From an uncultured Bacilli bacterium (lineage in GTDB: Bacteria; Bacillota_I; Bacilli_A; RF39; UBA660): a DNA stretch of 14,922 bases. Shown here in pieces: positions 1 to 6,910 of this stretch (the first letter of the stretch is position 1; each line of letters starts with the position of its first letter). The notes under the pieces are model-generated. The model searched no databases. It was not told the DNA's origin and was given only the letters and a program-made list of their open reading frames with translations. The translations under genes and the position numbers were made by a program. The stretch spans positions 1-14,922 of the forward strand of contig CANPYU010000177.1 in NCBI GenBank assembly GCA_947588665.1, written 5' to 3'.

Positions 1-71
1 TAAGATTGTTTTTCACGAAAGCCCTTTATTTATAAAGGTTTCACTAGAAGGGTTAAATAAATCGTAATCAA
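1..71 (-). other. Third, diverged copy of the junction leader, cut by the window edge
   Basis: On the minus strand this stretch continues the tiny ORF at 72..116 and aligns by eye with the leaders at 7105..7160 and 14739..14795. All share an AGTATTAATTGATTGAT-like start followed by an inverted repeat. Here the inverted repeat is CCTTTA-TTTA-TAAAGG at 23..38, with perfect 6-bp arms; the other copies have CCTTGA...TCAATGG-like arms at the same place. Similarity is clearly weaker than between the other two copies. It implies that the junction structure continues beyond position 1. Confidence 0.5.
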
Positions 72-116
72 TCAATTAATACTCGTTTTTTGAAAATTTT
101 TTTCTTCATTTGACAT
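72..116 (-). CDS. Tiny ORF (14 aa) of the repeated junction
   Basis: The ORF reads MSNEEKNFQKTSIN and begins 1 base after the KilA-N stop codon. It is preceded by GGTAGTGATTAAA, which matches the ribosome-binding leaders of the tiny ORFs at 7139..7204 and 14773..14823 (GGAGTGATT and GGAAGTGATT). Those ORFs end NSINCLINI and NINCLINI; here TGA replaces the TGT (Cys) codon, so the ORF stops after SIN. It may be a decayed gene start or a leader peptide rather than a functional protein. The family is not recognised. Confidence 0.4.
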   Translation of the reverse strand: MSNEEKNFQKTSIN

Positions 117-117
117 T

Positions 118-960
118 TTAATCACTACCTTTTTCATTTAATAATTTAATTTTTTCTGCATTATTTAGAATATCCAATTGATATTTACATATTTCACTTA
201 ATATTTCAAATCTCTCTTCTTTTGATTTTCCTTCTTTAATTAACTCAGCATTATGTGATTCTAAATTAGATAAAACAGTTAATTCATTAATTGTTGCATA
301 ATCTCTTACATTTGAATTTTTAGCTAACTCTGGATTTAATTCTCTCCATTTTTTAGCAGTAGTATGAAATAATATTACATTAAGAATATCAGCTTCTTCT
401 GCATATTTTAACCATTCTTTATTTTTATAAAAATCATTATCAGGTAAGATATAATTTTTAATTGCATCTGTATGTATTAAGTAATTATTTTTTGTTAATA
501 TTCTTTTTACATCCCATTCTCTATTTTGATTTTCTAGTTCTTTTAATCTTTCAAATTCTTTTATTAAATATAATTTAAATACAGGACTTATTGCAGATGC
601 AAATTCAAATGCAATATCTTTATGTGCATATGTTCCACCATATTTACCCATTTTAGAATATATTCCAATAGCATCTGTTCTTTCACACCACTCTGTAACA
701 CTAGGTGTAAATGTCAATAAACCAACCTGTTTTCTAAAGTGTTCAGATTCGAACACTTTAAAATTAGGATTATAAATTTGTTCCCAAGTAGTTAAAAAAT
801 CTAATGTGCTTCTATTTCGTAACCAATTTCTTATAATATCTGCGGCTCTTGAATTACTACTTTTTGCTTTTGCTATATCTGAAATACAAATATAGTCTCT
901 TTCATTTATATTGGTTACATTTATTCTGACATCTTGAACTTTTATTATTTTATTAGACAT
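118..960 (-). CDS. KilA-N domain protein (phage/mobile-element type)
   Basis: This 280-residue protein has an N-terminal KilA-N domain over roughly residues 10-135. Markers seen are the YICISDIAK segment, IIRNWLRNRSTLDFLTTWE, YGGTYAHKDIAFEFASAISP and LYLIKEFERLK. A helical C-terminal part contains KEWLKYAEEADILNVILFH, a KKWRELNP segment and INELTVLSNLESHNAELIK, the usual layout of the roughly 270-280 aa bacterial KilA-N proteins. KilA-N is a presumed DNA-binding domain of phages and large DNA viruses, and the cellular role of these stand-alone proteins is not established. The start is ATG preceded by GAAGGTG at good spacing. It sits downstream of the truncated recombinase at 1031..2044 with about 70 bases between, consistent with mobile-element cargo. 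Confidence 0.9.
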   Translation of the reverse strand: MSNKIIKVQDVRINVTNINERDYICISDIAKAKSSNSRAADIIRNWLRNRSTLDFLTTWEQIYNPNFKVFESEHFRKQVGLLTFTPSVTEWCERTDAIGIYSKMGKYGGTYAHKDIAFEFASAISPVFKLYLIKEFERLKELENQNREWDVKRILTKNNYLIHTDAIKNYILPDNDFYKNKEWLKYAEEADILNVILFHTTAKKWRELNPELAKNSNVRDYATINELTVLSNLESHNAELIKEGKSKEERFEILSEICKYQLDILNNAEKIKLLNEKGSD

Positions 961-1030
961 GTATTCACCTTCTTTTTCTTTATAGTTAATACTTATTTTT
1001 TGGAAACTTTATAACTTAATTATATCACTA

Positions 1031-2044
1031 TTAATAATATATTCCTTTTGCTTTTCTTCTATAGAATTCGCTATGACATTCACCACATCTAATTTTAGTT
1101 ATTAATAATTCATTTTCCTCTTGTACTATATCAGAAAAGTTTAATATATTTTGAACTGTTTGAAATGTTTCTTTATCAATTATTGGTTCATGATGATTTT
1201 CACAAACCTTCCATTCTTCTCTACTAGTTTTAACAAGTTTCTTAATTTTTCTCATAGGTTTTCGATTTTTACCTTGAATAAGTGTTCCTATATATGTTTC
1301 GTTCTTTAATATTTCATTAATTATAGTATTATTCCACTTTTTGGATTTAATTGTTTTATTGCTAGTTACTTTAGTTACCTCACTTTTGTACCTCGATGGA
1401 GTTAGTATACCCTCCTTGTTTAGGATATCAGCTATTTCATTTTTACTTTTACATTCTAATGTCATATTGAAAATTCTTCTAATAACATTTGCTGCATAAT
1501 TATCAATAATAAACTTATGGCAATTATTTGGATCTTTTAAATATCCATAAGGAGCAGAAACACCAATAAAGTCGCCTTTTTTCTGTTGAAGATGTTTGAT
1601 TGCAGAGACTTTTTCAGAAATATCAACTGCATAATGTTCATATGTTAAATTTAATAATGCAAATTTCAGAGTATCTGTATAATTACTATCTTTAAGACTA
1701 TCTAATTTATCATTAATAGAGATAAATCTAATATTATGTTTTGGAAATTCTTCACCCAAATATACTTTAACCCATCCTGTATCTCTTCCAAATCTAGACA
1801 TATCTTTAACTATTACACAATTAATTTTTTTCTTCACTATATCAAAACACATTTTAACAAAAGCTGGTCTATCAAAATTAGTTCCAGTATAACCGTTATC
1901 TACATAATAATCTACTAATTCAAAATCAATATTTTCTTTTATATAATCTTTAATTATGCTTTTTTGATTATCAATACTATCAGATTCATTATAACTATCA
2001 TCTTTAGATAGTCTTATATAAGCACCTACTTTATATTTTGACAT
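1031..2044 (-). CDS. Large serine recombinase, truncated in its zinc ribbon
   Basis: The N-terminal resolvase catalytic domain has AYIRLSKDD with the nucleophile Ser13 and Arg11, then DNGYTGTNFDRPAF (residues 49-62) and KDMSRFGRD (80-88) carrying the conserved arginines. It is followed by a Recombinase domain (GVSAPYGYLKDPNN, then the NEIADILNKEGILTPSRY region) and the start of a zinc ribbon, CGEC at Cys320/Cys323. The protein then stops at residue 337. The second CxxC pair, the coiled coil and the C-terminal tail of the usual 450-550 aa family are missing. The ATG at 2044 is preferred over a TTG six codons upstream because AAGGAG lies 9 bases before it. A catalytic domain alone may still cut DNA, but normal integration is doubtful. 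Two orphan tails of this family lie at 7258..7416 and 8479..8664. Confidence 0.9.
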   Translation of the reverse strand: MSKYKVGAYIRLSKDDSYNESDSIDNQKSIIKDYIKENIDFELVDYYVDNGYTGTNFDRPAFVKMCFDIVKKKINCVIVKDMSRFGRDTGWVKVYLGEEFPKHNIRFISINDKLDSLKDSNYTDTLKFALLNLTYEHYAVDISEKVSAIKHLQQKKGDFIGVSAPYGYLKDPNNCHKFIIDNYAANVIRRIFNMTLECKSKNEIADILNKEGILTPSRYKSEVTKVTSNKTIKSKKWNNTIINEILKNETYIGTLIQGKNRKPMRKIKKLVKTSREEWKVCENHHEPIIDKETFQTVQNILNFSDIVQEENELLITKIRCGECHSEFYRRKAKGIYY

Positions 2045-2072
2045 AGCTCTCAACTCCTTCAAATATTATATC

Positions 2073-2096
2073 AAAAAAGTAGGATTTCTCCTACTT
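2073..2096 (-). terminator. Rho-independent terminator of the module 1 ABC operon
   Basis: On the minus strand AAGTAGGA-GAAA-TCCTACTT forms a perfect 8-bp stem with a GAAA tetraloop, followed by six T. It lies between the small ORF at 2119..2247 and the serine recombinase, so it ends the operon coming from 5.5 kb. A TATAAT just downstream of the T-run (about 2066..2071) could serve as a -10 box for the recombinase, but no convincing -35 is visible. Confidence 0.85.
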
Positions 2097-2118
2097 ATAA
2101 CACAAATCAATAAAACTT

Positions 2119-2247
2119 TTATTCTTTAACATTACATCCGTTAGTTTGTTCTACATATAATCGAAAAATTTGTTCAACTACTTTATTAAAATTATATTTT
2201 GAATCTTCATTTTTATCATATTTTTTTTGAATTTTTTCATACTTCAT
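2119..2247 (-). CDS. Small hypothetical protein overlapping the permease end
   Basis: A 42-codon ORF starts with ATG inside the last codons of the permease gene at 2237..3277 (11-base overlap) and ends just before the terminator at 2073..2096. GGAAAGG lies very close to the ATG, so the ribosome binding site is only fair; translational coupling to the permease is possible. The product is charged at its N-terminus, with a more conserved-looking C-terminal half (NFNKVVEQIFRLYVEQTNG) that would form an amphipathic helix. It has no membrane segment or signal peptide. I do not recognise the family. Its place as last gene of the operon would suit an accessory or immunity role, but nothing in the sequence proves that, and it may be the remnant of a longer gene. 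Confidence 0.45.
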   Translation of the reverse strand: MKYEKIQKKYDKNEDSKYNFNKVVEQIFRLYVEQTNGCNVKE

Positions 2248-3277
2248 ATCCTTTCCATGATTTATTATTAACTATTATACTTAATAGTAAATCACCAAAT
2301 ATAATTAAGCTTAAAATGATTAAAGAATGTAAATTCAAAGAAGAATTTAAAACTAAGTCATATTTCGTTTTTAACAAAAATTTTACTATTTGAATTATCA
2401 AAACAGAATTTATTATTGATATAATATGTATAAAGCCTAACCTTCTTATTATATTTAAACAAATTTGTCTTTTATTAAATCCCATTTTTTTTTCAAACTT
2501 CAAATTTAAATTTAAGTCAGAAACAATGTTTCTGTTAACAATAAGAAATATTATAATGAATAAAATTAAAAATAAAGCATTTACAATTCTTACAATATCA
2601 AGTATTTTTTTTATTTTTTCCTTTTTATTATAATTTGATATATTACTATCATTTAATACTAATGTTTCATCAGCATTACTTGAATATTTTTTTACTAAAT
2701 TTTCAATGTTTTTTTCATATTTTACATTTGAAATATAATGATGTGAATTGTTATTCAAACTATCAAATAATTTTTCAGAAATTACTATTCCAGGTAATTG
2801 TCCCATATTTACTACACTTTTTATTTTTAAAGGGATTTTTTGATCATCTAATTCAAAAAATATTTCTTCTCCTTCTATAGTTGATAAAGTATTTTTTTTA
2901 TTTACATAATCCAATTCCGACAAACCTATTACAACATCATGTTCTTTCAAGGATAAATTCTTATCTTTTGAACTGTATACTATAACCGAACCTAGATCAT
3001 AATTAACCAGTTGATTTTCAGCTATATGTTCAAAATAAGAATATTTAAATAGTAAAATACAATATGAATTTTCAATCCATTCATCTTTTGTAATATCATT
3101 CATTAAATCCATTTTGCTATTTATATATAGATAACTATCTTCTTTAAATTTCAAATCATTGAGTTTTACTAAATATTGAATAAAATCATTAATTAAAAAT
3201 AATGCTACAAATAAAATACTAAATATAATAAAATATAAAATTGTTGATTTTTTTCTAAAAAAACTTTTTATAATCAT
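2237..3277 (-). CDS. FtsX-like ABC permease subunit (second permease, module 1)
   Basis: This 346-residue membrane protein has one N-terminal transmembrane segment (about 11-33), an extracytoplasmic domain (about 34-225) and three C-terminal segments (about 228-248, 281-302, 316-336). That is the 1+3 topology of MacB/FtsX-type permeases. The cytoplasmic loop after the second segment has FEKKMGFNKRQICLNIIRR, matching the coupling loop of the family. The gene starts 3 bases after the previous permease, behind AAAGGGGATT, and has no promoter of its own, so it is operonic. With the permease at 3281..4519 it would form a heterodimeric pore driven by the ATPase at 4516..5211. It is shorter than typical MacB-like permeases. 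Substrate unknown; context suggests export of, or immunity to, the peptide encoded at 5294..5521. Confidence 0.75.
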   Translation of the reverse strand: MIIKSFFRKKSTILYFIIFSILFVALFLINDFIQYLVKLNDLKFKEDSYLYINSKMDLMNDITKDEWIENSYCILLFKYSYFEHIAENQLVNYDLGSVIVYSSKDKNLSLKEHDVVIGLSELDYVNKKNTLSTIEGEEIFFELDDQKIPLKIKSVVNMGQLPGIVISEKLFDSLNNNSHHYISNVKYEKNIENLVKKYSSNADETLVLNDSNISNYNKKEKIKKILDIVRIVNALFLILFIIIFLIVNRNIVSDLNLNLKFEKKMGFNKRQICLNIIRRLGFIHIISIINSVLIIQIVKFLLKTKYDLVLNSSLNLHSLIILSLIIFGDLLLSIIVNNKSWKGYEV

Positions 3278-3280
3278 AAA

Positions 3281-4519
3281 TCAATCCCCTTTTAATAGTA
3301 AAATAATACTTTTCTTACTTCTTTTTCTGATAAAAAGACTATTTATTATTAATGGTAATAAAAATACAACAAAAATACTTGGATAATAATTTATTATTTT
3401 ATGTTCAAAAGGAATTAAATGTATAAAGAAATAATTTTCATATTTTAATCTAATAAAGTTATATAATATTTCTGTCAAGGCTAAACCTAATATAGATGAT
3501 ATCACTATGATAATTAGTAGCTGAAACATCGAAATAATATTAATTGTAAAAGAATCGAATCCTAATGCTCTTTGTATTCCAATTTCTTTTACATAATTAA
3601 GATTTGATTTTTTTATATATAATATTGTTAAAAATAGAAGAGAGACACAGGAAATGATTATCACAATATTGCAAATTAAATTTATTTTATTGACATAATC
3701 ATAATTTACATAAGATTGAATTTCTGCTGTAAATCCCATATCGTTTACTTTATTTAAAACTTCATCAACATTTTTTAAATTATCGACAATTACAAGGACA
3801 GATGAATAATTTCTTCCACCATTTGATTCAAAATATGTAGTATTATATAGTTCTTTTATATCCTTAGCACTAATAAAACAAGAATCATAACTATCATTAG
3901 TTAACGAACTATCATACAATCCAACTATCTTGTATTTCTTTTTATAAGTCTTTCCTGTGTCTTTAACTTTACCATTATCACTTGTATAAATTTTTTCTTC
4001 AACACTAAGGGTCGTTCCTATCAATTCTTTACCATTTATATAATTTCCATCATAATTTTCTTCATCAAACATATATGGATAAAATTTTGTTGGACATATA
4101 GCAACCCCTGTATCATTTTCTGAAATAGTTTCTCCTATAATATTGCTTGGAATAGTATTTTTTGAGCCATATAGAAAATTAACAAATCCATTTTCAAACT
4201 CTGAAATTGGTGCACCATAATAATAATATTGAAAGTTATATACTTCTAATACATGGTCAATATCCAGTAGTTTATTATACTCACTTGAATATTCTTCATC
4301 CTCTTTATAAGAACTATCTCCATTTAAAGAAACACTAATACTCCTATATCCAAGATCTTTATTTATTTGATTATCTATATCATTCGACAAATAATTTCTA
4401 TATGCTGTAGCACCTGCAATTGATAAAAACCCAAGTACTAATATTAATATAAGAAAAACGTTCTTTTTATTTCTTATCACTTTATATAAAGAATACTTAA
4501 AAATATCTTTTAAATTCAT
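3281..4519 (-). CDS. FtsX/MacB-like ABC permease (first permease, module 1)
   Basis: This 412-residue protein has transmembrane segments at about 19-40, 280-303, 328-352 and 380-398, with a large extracytoplasmic domain (about 41-278) between the first two, like MacB_PCD plus FtsX. The loop after segment 2 contains YVKEIGIQRALGFDSF, the typical FtsX coupling motif. The start codon overlaps the ATPase stop as ATGA (4 bases), indicating translational coupling. Known relatives act as mechanotransmission exporters or antimicrobial-peptide resistance transporters rather than classical importers. In lactococcin 972-type loci an FtsX-like membrane protein and an ATPase accompany the bacteriocin. Here the membrane part is split into two proteins, which differs from the single large membrane protein I would expect in those loci. 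Confidence 0.85.
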   Translation of the reverse strand: MNLKDIFKYSLYKVIRNKKNVFLILILVLGFLSIAGATAYRNYLSNDIDNQINKDLGYRSISVSLNGDSSYKEDEEYSSEYNKLLDIDHVLEVYNFQYYYYGAPISEFENGFVNFLYGSKNTIPSNIIGETISENDTGVAICPTKFYPYMFDEENYDGNYINGKELIGTTLSVEEKIYTSDNGKVKDTGKTYKKKYKIVGLYDSSLTNDSYDSCFISAKDIKELYNTTYFESNGGRNYSSVLVIVDNLKNVDEVLNKVNDMGFTAEIQSYVNYDYVNKINLICNIVIIISCVSLLFLTILYIKKSNLNYVKEIGIQRALGFDSFTINIISMFQLLIIIVISSILGLALTEILYNFIRLKYENYFFIHLIPFEHKIINYYPSIFVVFLLPLIINSLFIRKRSKKSIILLLKGD

Positions 4520-5211
4520 AAAATTTTCTCCATTTTCCCATCTTTTATTTCATACAAAATATCAGCATATTTTTTTATTTCGTTACTATGACTTACAACT
4601 ATAACGCATTTACCATTTTTACTTAAATTTTTTAAAATATTAAAAATATTCTTTTCACTTTCTTCATCTAAATTTCCAGTTGGTTCATCTGCCAATATAA
4701 TATTTGGTTCATTTGCTAACGCTCTCGCAATAGCTACTCTTTGTTGCTCGCCTCCAGACAATTCTTTTGGAAAATGATTAATACGATTTTCCAAATTAAC
4801 CATTTTCAAAAGTTTTAACGCCTTATTTTTGCGTTCTGAAGGTTTTATTTTCTTATTAATTATCATTGGAAACATAACATTTTCATATGCTTTTAAATAT
4901 TTATCTAAATAAAAATCTTGAAAAACGAATCCAAATTCATCTCTTCTTAGATTTGCCTCTTCTTTTGAACTAATTTTTTTAACATCAATACCACTAATCT
5001 TATAAGAACCATTTGTTATAGGTTCGAGCAATCCAATAATATTGATTAATGTTGACTTTCCACTACCTGAATGACCCATTATCCCATAAAACTTTCCTTT
5101 TTCAAATGTAATTGATAATCCATTTAGCACACTTACATTTTTGTATTTAGTGGCATAATTTTTACTTATATTTTTTAATTCAATTAGTGTTCCTTTTTTC
5201 ATTTTTCTCAT
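4516..5211 (-). CDS. ABC transporter ATP-binding protein, MacB/LolD type
   Basis: This complete nucleotide-binding protein of 231 residues has all core motifs: Walker [11 protein letters not shown]-loop FVFQDFYL, signature [15 protein letters not shown], Walker [14 protein letters not shown] and the H-loop in VVVSHS. These spacings and the [10 protein letters not shown] form are typical of the LolD/MacB/FtsE class that pairs with FtsX-like permeases, and of the ATPases of lactococcin 972-group loci. The ATG at 5211 is chosen over a TTG one codon earlier because AGGAAG lies just upstream. It overlaps the first permease by 4 bases and follows the secreted-peptide gene after about 80 bases. That gap holds a loose TATTTCTT...AAGAAATA inverted repeat but no clear terminator. 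Confidence 0.95.
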   Translation of the reverse strand: MRKMKKGTLIELKNISKNYATKYKNVSVLNGLSITFEKGKFYGIMGHSGSGKSTLINIIGLLEPITNGSYKISGIDVKKISSKEEANLRRDEFGFVFQDFYLDKYLKAYENVMFPMIINKKIKPSERKNKALKLLKMVNLENRINHFPKELSGGEQQRVAIARALANEPNIILADEPTGNLDEESEKNIFNILKNLSKNGKCVIVVSHSNEIKKYADILYEIKDGKMEKIL

Positions 5212-5293
5212 CAACTTCCTAAATACTAATTTTAATTATTTCTTATAAAAATCTTAACCAAATATGCAAGTAAATAAAACAAGAAATAGTATC

Positions 5294-5521
5294 CTATAAA
5301 GTTATACTAACTCCACCCATACCATCAAAGTAACTTCCTGCTCCTCCATAAAACAAGAATACGTTTCCATAACCGCCAGCGCCCATAGTGTAATATGAAC
5401 TTGTTTGTAATGAAATGTTACTTGCTGAATGCTGATAACTTGCATATACAGAGCCACCAGATTCTGTACAACTAAAAATTGATATACAAAATAACGATGA
5501 AAATATTAATTTAAATTTCAT
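5294..5521 (-). CDS. Small secreted glycine/tyrosine-rich peptide, possible lactococcin 972-like bacteriocin
   Basis: This 75-residue product begins MKFKLIFSSLFCISIFSC, a short basic start and a hydrophobic core typical of a Sec signal. Cleavage after SVYA is plausible; IFSC is a poor lipobox, so a lipoprotein is less likely. The rest is small, uncharged and rich in Ser, Tyr and Gly (SYQHSAS, then MGAGGYGNVFLFYGGAGSY). GGSVYASYQHSASNIS loosely resembles the GG...VYSNYYH...H.S pattern of the lactococcin 972 family, but the C-terminal part does not obviously match. The ATG at 5521 is preferred over one 13 codons upstream because AAGGGGAG precedes it at about 7 bases. The neighbouring ATPase plus FtsX-like permeases fit a lactococcin 972-type operon. 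A secreted signal sensed by the XRE-TM protein at 5627..6736 is an alternative. Confidence 0.6.
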   Translation of the reverse strand: MKFKLIFSSLFCISIFSCTESGGSVYASYQHSASNISLQTSSYYTMGAGGYGNVFLFYGGAGSYFDGMGGVSITL

Positions 5522-5560
5522 AATCTTTCTCCCCTTACCTTTAATTTTAGTATGAAACAT

Positions 5561-5597
5561 AAAAAAAAATAAAGAGCAAATATTTCACATTTGCTCT
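5561..5597 (-). terminator. Terminator between regulator 1 and the peptide operon
   Basis: The minus strand reads AGAGCAAAT-GTGAAAT-ATTTGCTCT, a 9-bp stem with a 7-base loop, followed by TTA and nine T. It lies right after regulator 1 and before the secreted-peptide gene, so the downstream operon needs read-through or its own promoter. The loop and 3' arm contain another copy of the TGTGAAATATTT element described at 5608..5624. Confidence 0.8.
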
Positions 5598-5607
5598 ACT
5601 TTATAAT

Positions 5608-5624
5608 TGTGAAATATTTGCACA
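5608..5624. promoter_or_regulatory. Candidate operator palindrome, copy 1
   Basis: TGTGAAATATTTGCACA is a near-palindrome (TGTG - AAATATTT - CACA with one extra base) 2 bases after the stop codon of regulator 1. An inverted copy of its first 14 bases lies at 5576..5589. Module 2 has TGTGAAAATATTTCACA at 13228..13244 in exactly the same place. Conservation of this short element, where the surrounding sequence has diverged, suggests a binding site for the XRE regulators, whose recognition-helix regions (DRTMISKWERG and DRTTISKWERG) are almost the same. The binding is inference. Confidence 0.5.
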
Positions 5625-5626
5625 AA

Positions 5627-6736
5627 CTAATCATTCATTAAATATAAATATTTATTTTTAAATTCATTTAATAAATTGGAATCGCAATTACCCGAATTAC
5701 ATTTTTCATTTAATATATCATATGCAAAACTATCCACTATACTTCCATCTTTAAAAATATAAAAGTTTAGCATACCATCATTCATAGAATATTCAAAATG
5801 TTCTTCTATATCTTTACTTTGCTTAATAGCTAAATAAATATTAGAATTGCAAAAATATTTTTCTGTGATAGTATAATTATCTCCAAAATCTTCTTTATAA
5901 TATTCTTCAGTCTTTTTATCATATTTAAAGTTTTCTTCAATATATTTTGGAACAATATTAGGTATTTCAGTAGTTTTATTATCTGAAATTGGTGATGAAT
6001 TAGAATTATTAATAATTGTATCATTTGCAAAATCTTTATAGAGTTTTAGTTCAAGTATAAAACTCTTATCATTATCAGTTATAATTTCAAGAAATAATCC
6101 ATTTAATATACTATCAATGTCATCATATTTAAAAAGCTCATTATAATCAAATTTATTAACAAGTAAAATATCAGAATCATCTTCTCCACCAACAAAAATA
6201 TCGTGCTCTATGTTGTCTTTTTTAAAATATAATCTTGTTTTTGTTATTTTCATATTAGAATATTTTCCTATATTGCCAAGTTTGATATAACTTTTTTCTT
6301 TTGAAACTATCATAAGTCCATCACTAATATAAAAATTTTCATTTTCACCATATATCTTATATACTTTAATAGAATTATAATTGTTTACAAAGTAATATGT
6401 GAAAAAGCCAATTAATAAAATTGTTATAATAATTGTTGTTAAAGATAATATCTTTCTAATCTTTCTTTTGCTATCTTGGATTATTTTAATAGGAATAGTA
6501 TCTATGTTTTCATTATTATCCGTATTTTTTCTTTCACCATATAAAATTTCATTAATACTTACATCAAAAAGATTTTGCAATTTAAGTAAATATTCAGCAT
6601 TAGGTATATATACTCCTCTTTCCCATTTAGAAATCATTGTTCTATCAACAAGTAATTTTTTTCCCAATTCATCTTGTGTCATCTTTTTTTCTTTTCTCAA
6701 TTTTGCAATAAATTTACCTATTTTTTCACTATCCAT
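5627..6736 (-). CDS. Membrane-anchored XRE-family regulator 1 (HTH - TM - extracytoplasmic sensor)
   Basis: This 369-residue protein has an HTH_3/Cro-C1 domain at residues 6-66 (MTQDELGKKL, DRTMISKWERG, LFDVSINEILYGER), a short linker, a single transmembrane helix at about 96-117 (IITILLIGFFTYYF) and a roughly 250-residue extracytoplasmic domain. That domain ends in an EKCNSGNCD motif whose two cysteines are conserved in the paralogue at 13245..14357. The layout implies one-component signalling: an outside signal alters DNA binding inside. The ATG at 6736 follows GGGAG by 8 bases; a GTG five codons earlier is less likely. The first 22 codons are identical to those of the paralogue at nucleotide level, then similarity falls sharply. 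It probably controls the peptide/ABC operon downstream. The sensor domain is not recognised. Confidence 0.85.
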   Translation of the reverse strand: MDSEKIGKFIAKLRKEKKMTQDELGKKLLVDRTMISKWERGVYIPNAEYLLKLQNLFDVSINEILYGERKNTDNNENIDTIPIKIIQDSKRKIRKILSLTTIIITILLIGFFTYYFVNNYNSIKVYKIYGENENFYISDGLMIVSKEKSYIKLGNIGKYSNMKITKTRLYFKKDNIEHDIFVGGEDDSDILLVNKFDYNELFKYDDIDSILNGLFLEIITDNDKSFILELKLYKDFANDTIINNSNSSPISDNKTTEIPNIVPKYIEENFKYDKKTEEYYKEDFGDNYTITEKYFCNSNIYLAIKQSKDIEEHFEYSMNDGMLNFYIFKDGSIVDSFAYDILNEKCNSGNCDSNLLNEFKNKYLYLMND

Positions 6737-6781
6737 AGCATTCACTCCCACATCTAAAATCTTTTATTATTTTACCACTTT

Positions 6782-6910
6782 TTAGTCTTCTCTCTCAAGA
6801 TGTTCAAATAATAATAAACCTCGTGCAGAATGAGAAAGATTTTGATCCCTCAAATGATGATTAGACATTATTGTATATCCTTCTAATCTTTTAATATTAA
6901 ATCTATCCAT
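6782..6910 (-). pseudogene. N-terminal fragment of a replication-initiator/HTH protein (42 codons)
   Basis: The ORF starts at ATG 6910 behind GGAAGGAG with 7-base spacing and reads MDRFNIKRLEGYTIMSNHHL, then RDQNLSHSARGLLL, before ending in EHLERED and TAA. The GYT(I/V)MSNHHLRD(K/Q)NLS...(K/R)GLL stretch is the well-known N-terminus of replication-initiator or replisome-organiser HTH proteins of Firmicutes phages and integrative elements, which are normally a few hundred residues long. Here the winged-helix part is gone and the next gene is the XRE regulator, 45 bases further on. It may now act only as a translated leader for the regulator. The second copy (14403..14531) carries a nonsense codon, which supports loss of function. 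Confidence 0.75.

Noticed and set aside
1736..2880. Plus-strand open frames at 1736..1918, 2199..2393 and 2635..2880
   Set aside because: They lie opposite well-supported minus-strand genes, have no ribosome binding sites and encode low-complexity Phe/Ile/Tyr-rich products expected from AT-rich antisense frames.
5215..5293. TATTTCTT...AAGAAATA inverted repeat between the peptide gene and the ATPase as a terminator
   Set aside because: The loop would be about 40 bases, the stem is all A/T-rich and there is no T-run; it is expected by chance in this composition.
6399..6785. Plus-strand 128-codon open frame opposite regulator 1, and the minus-strand frame at 5830..6030
   Set aside because: Both are shadows of the XRE-TM gene; the plus-strand hydrophobic stretch simply mirrors the antisense of its transmembrane helix and HTH.
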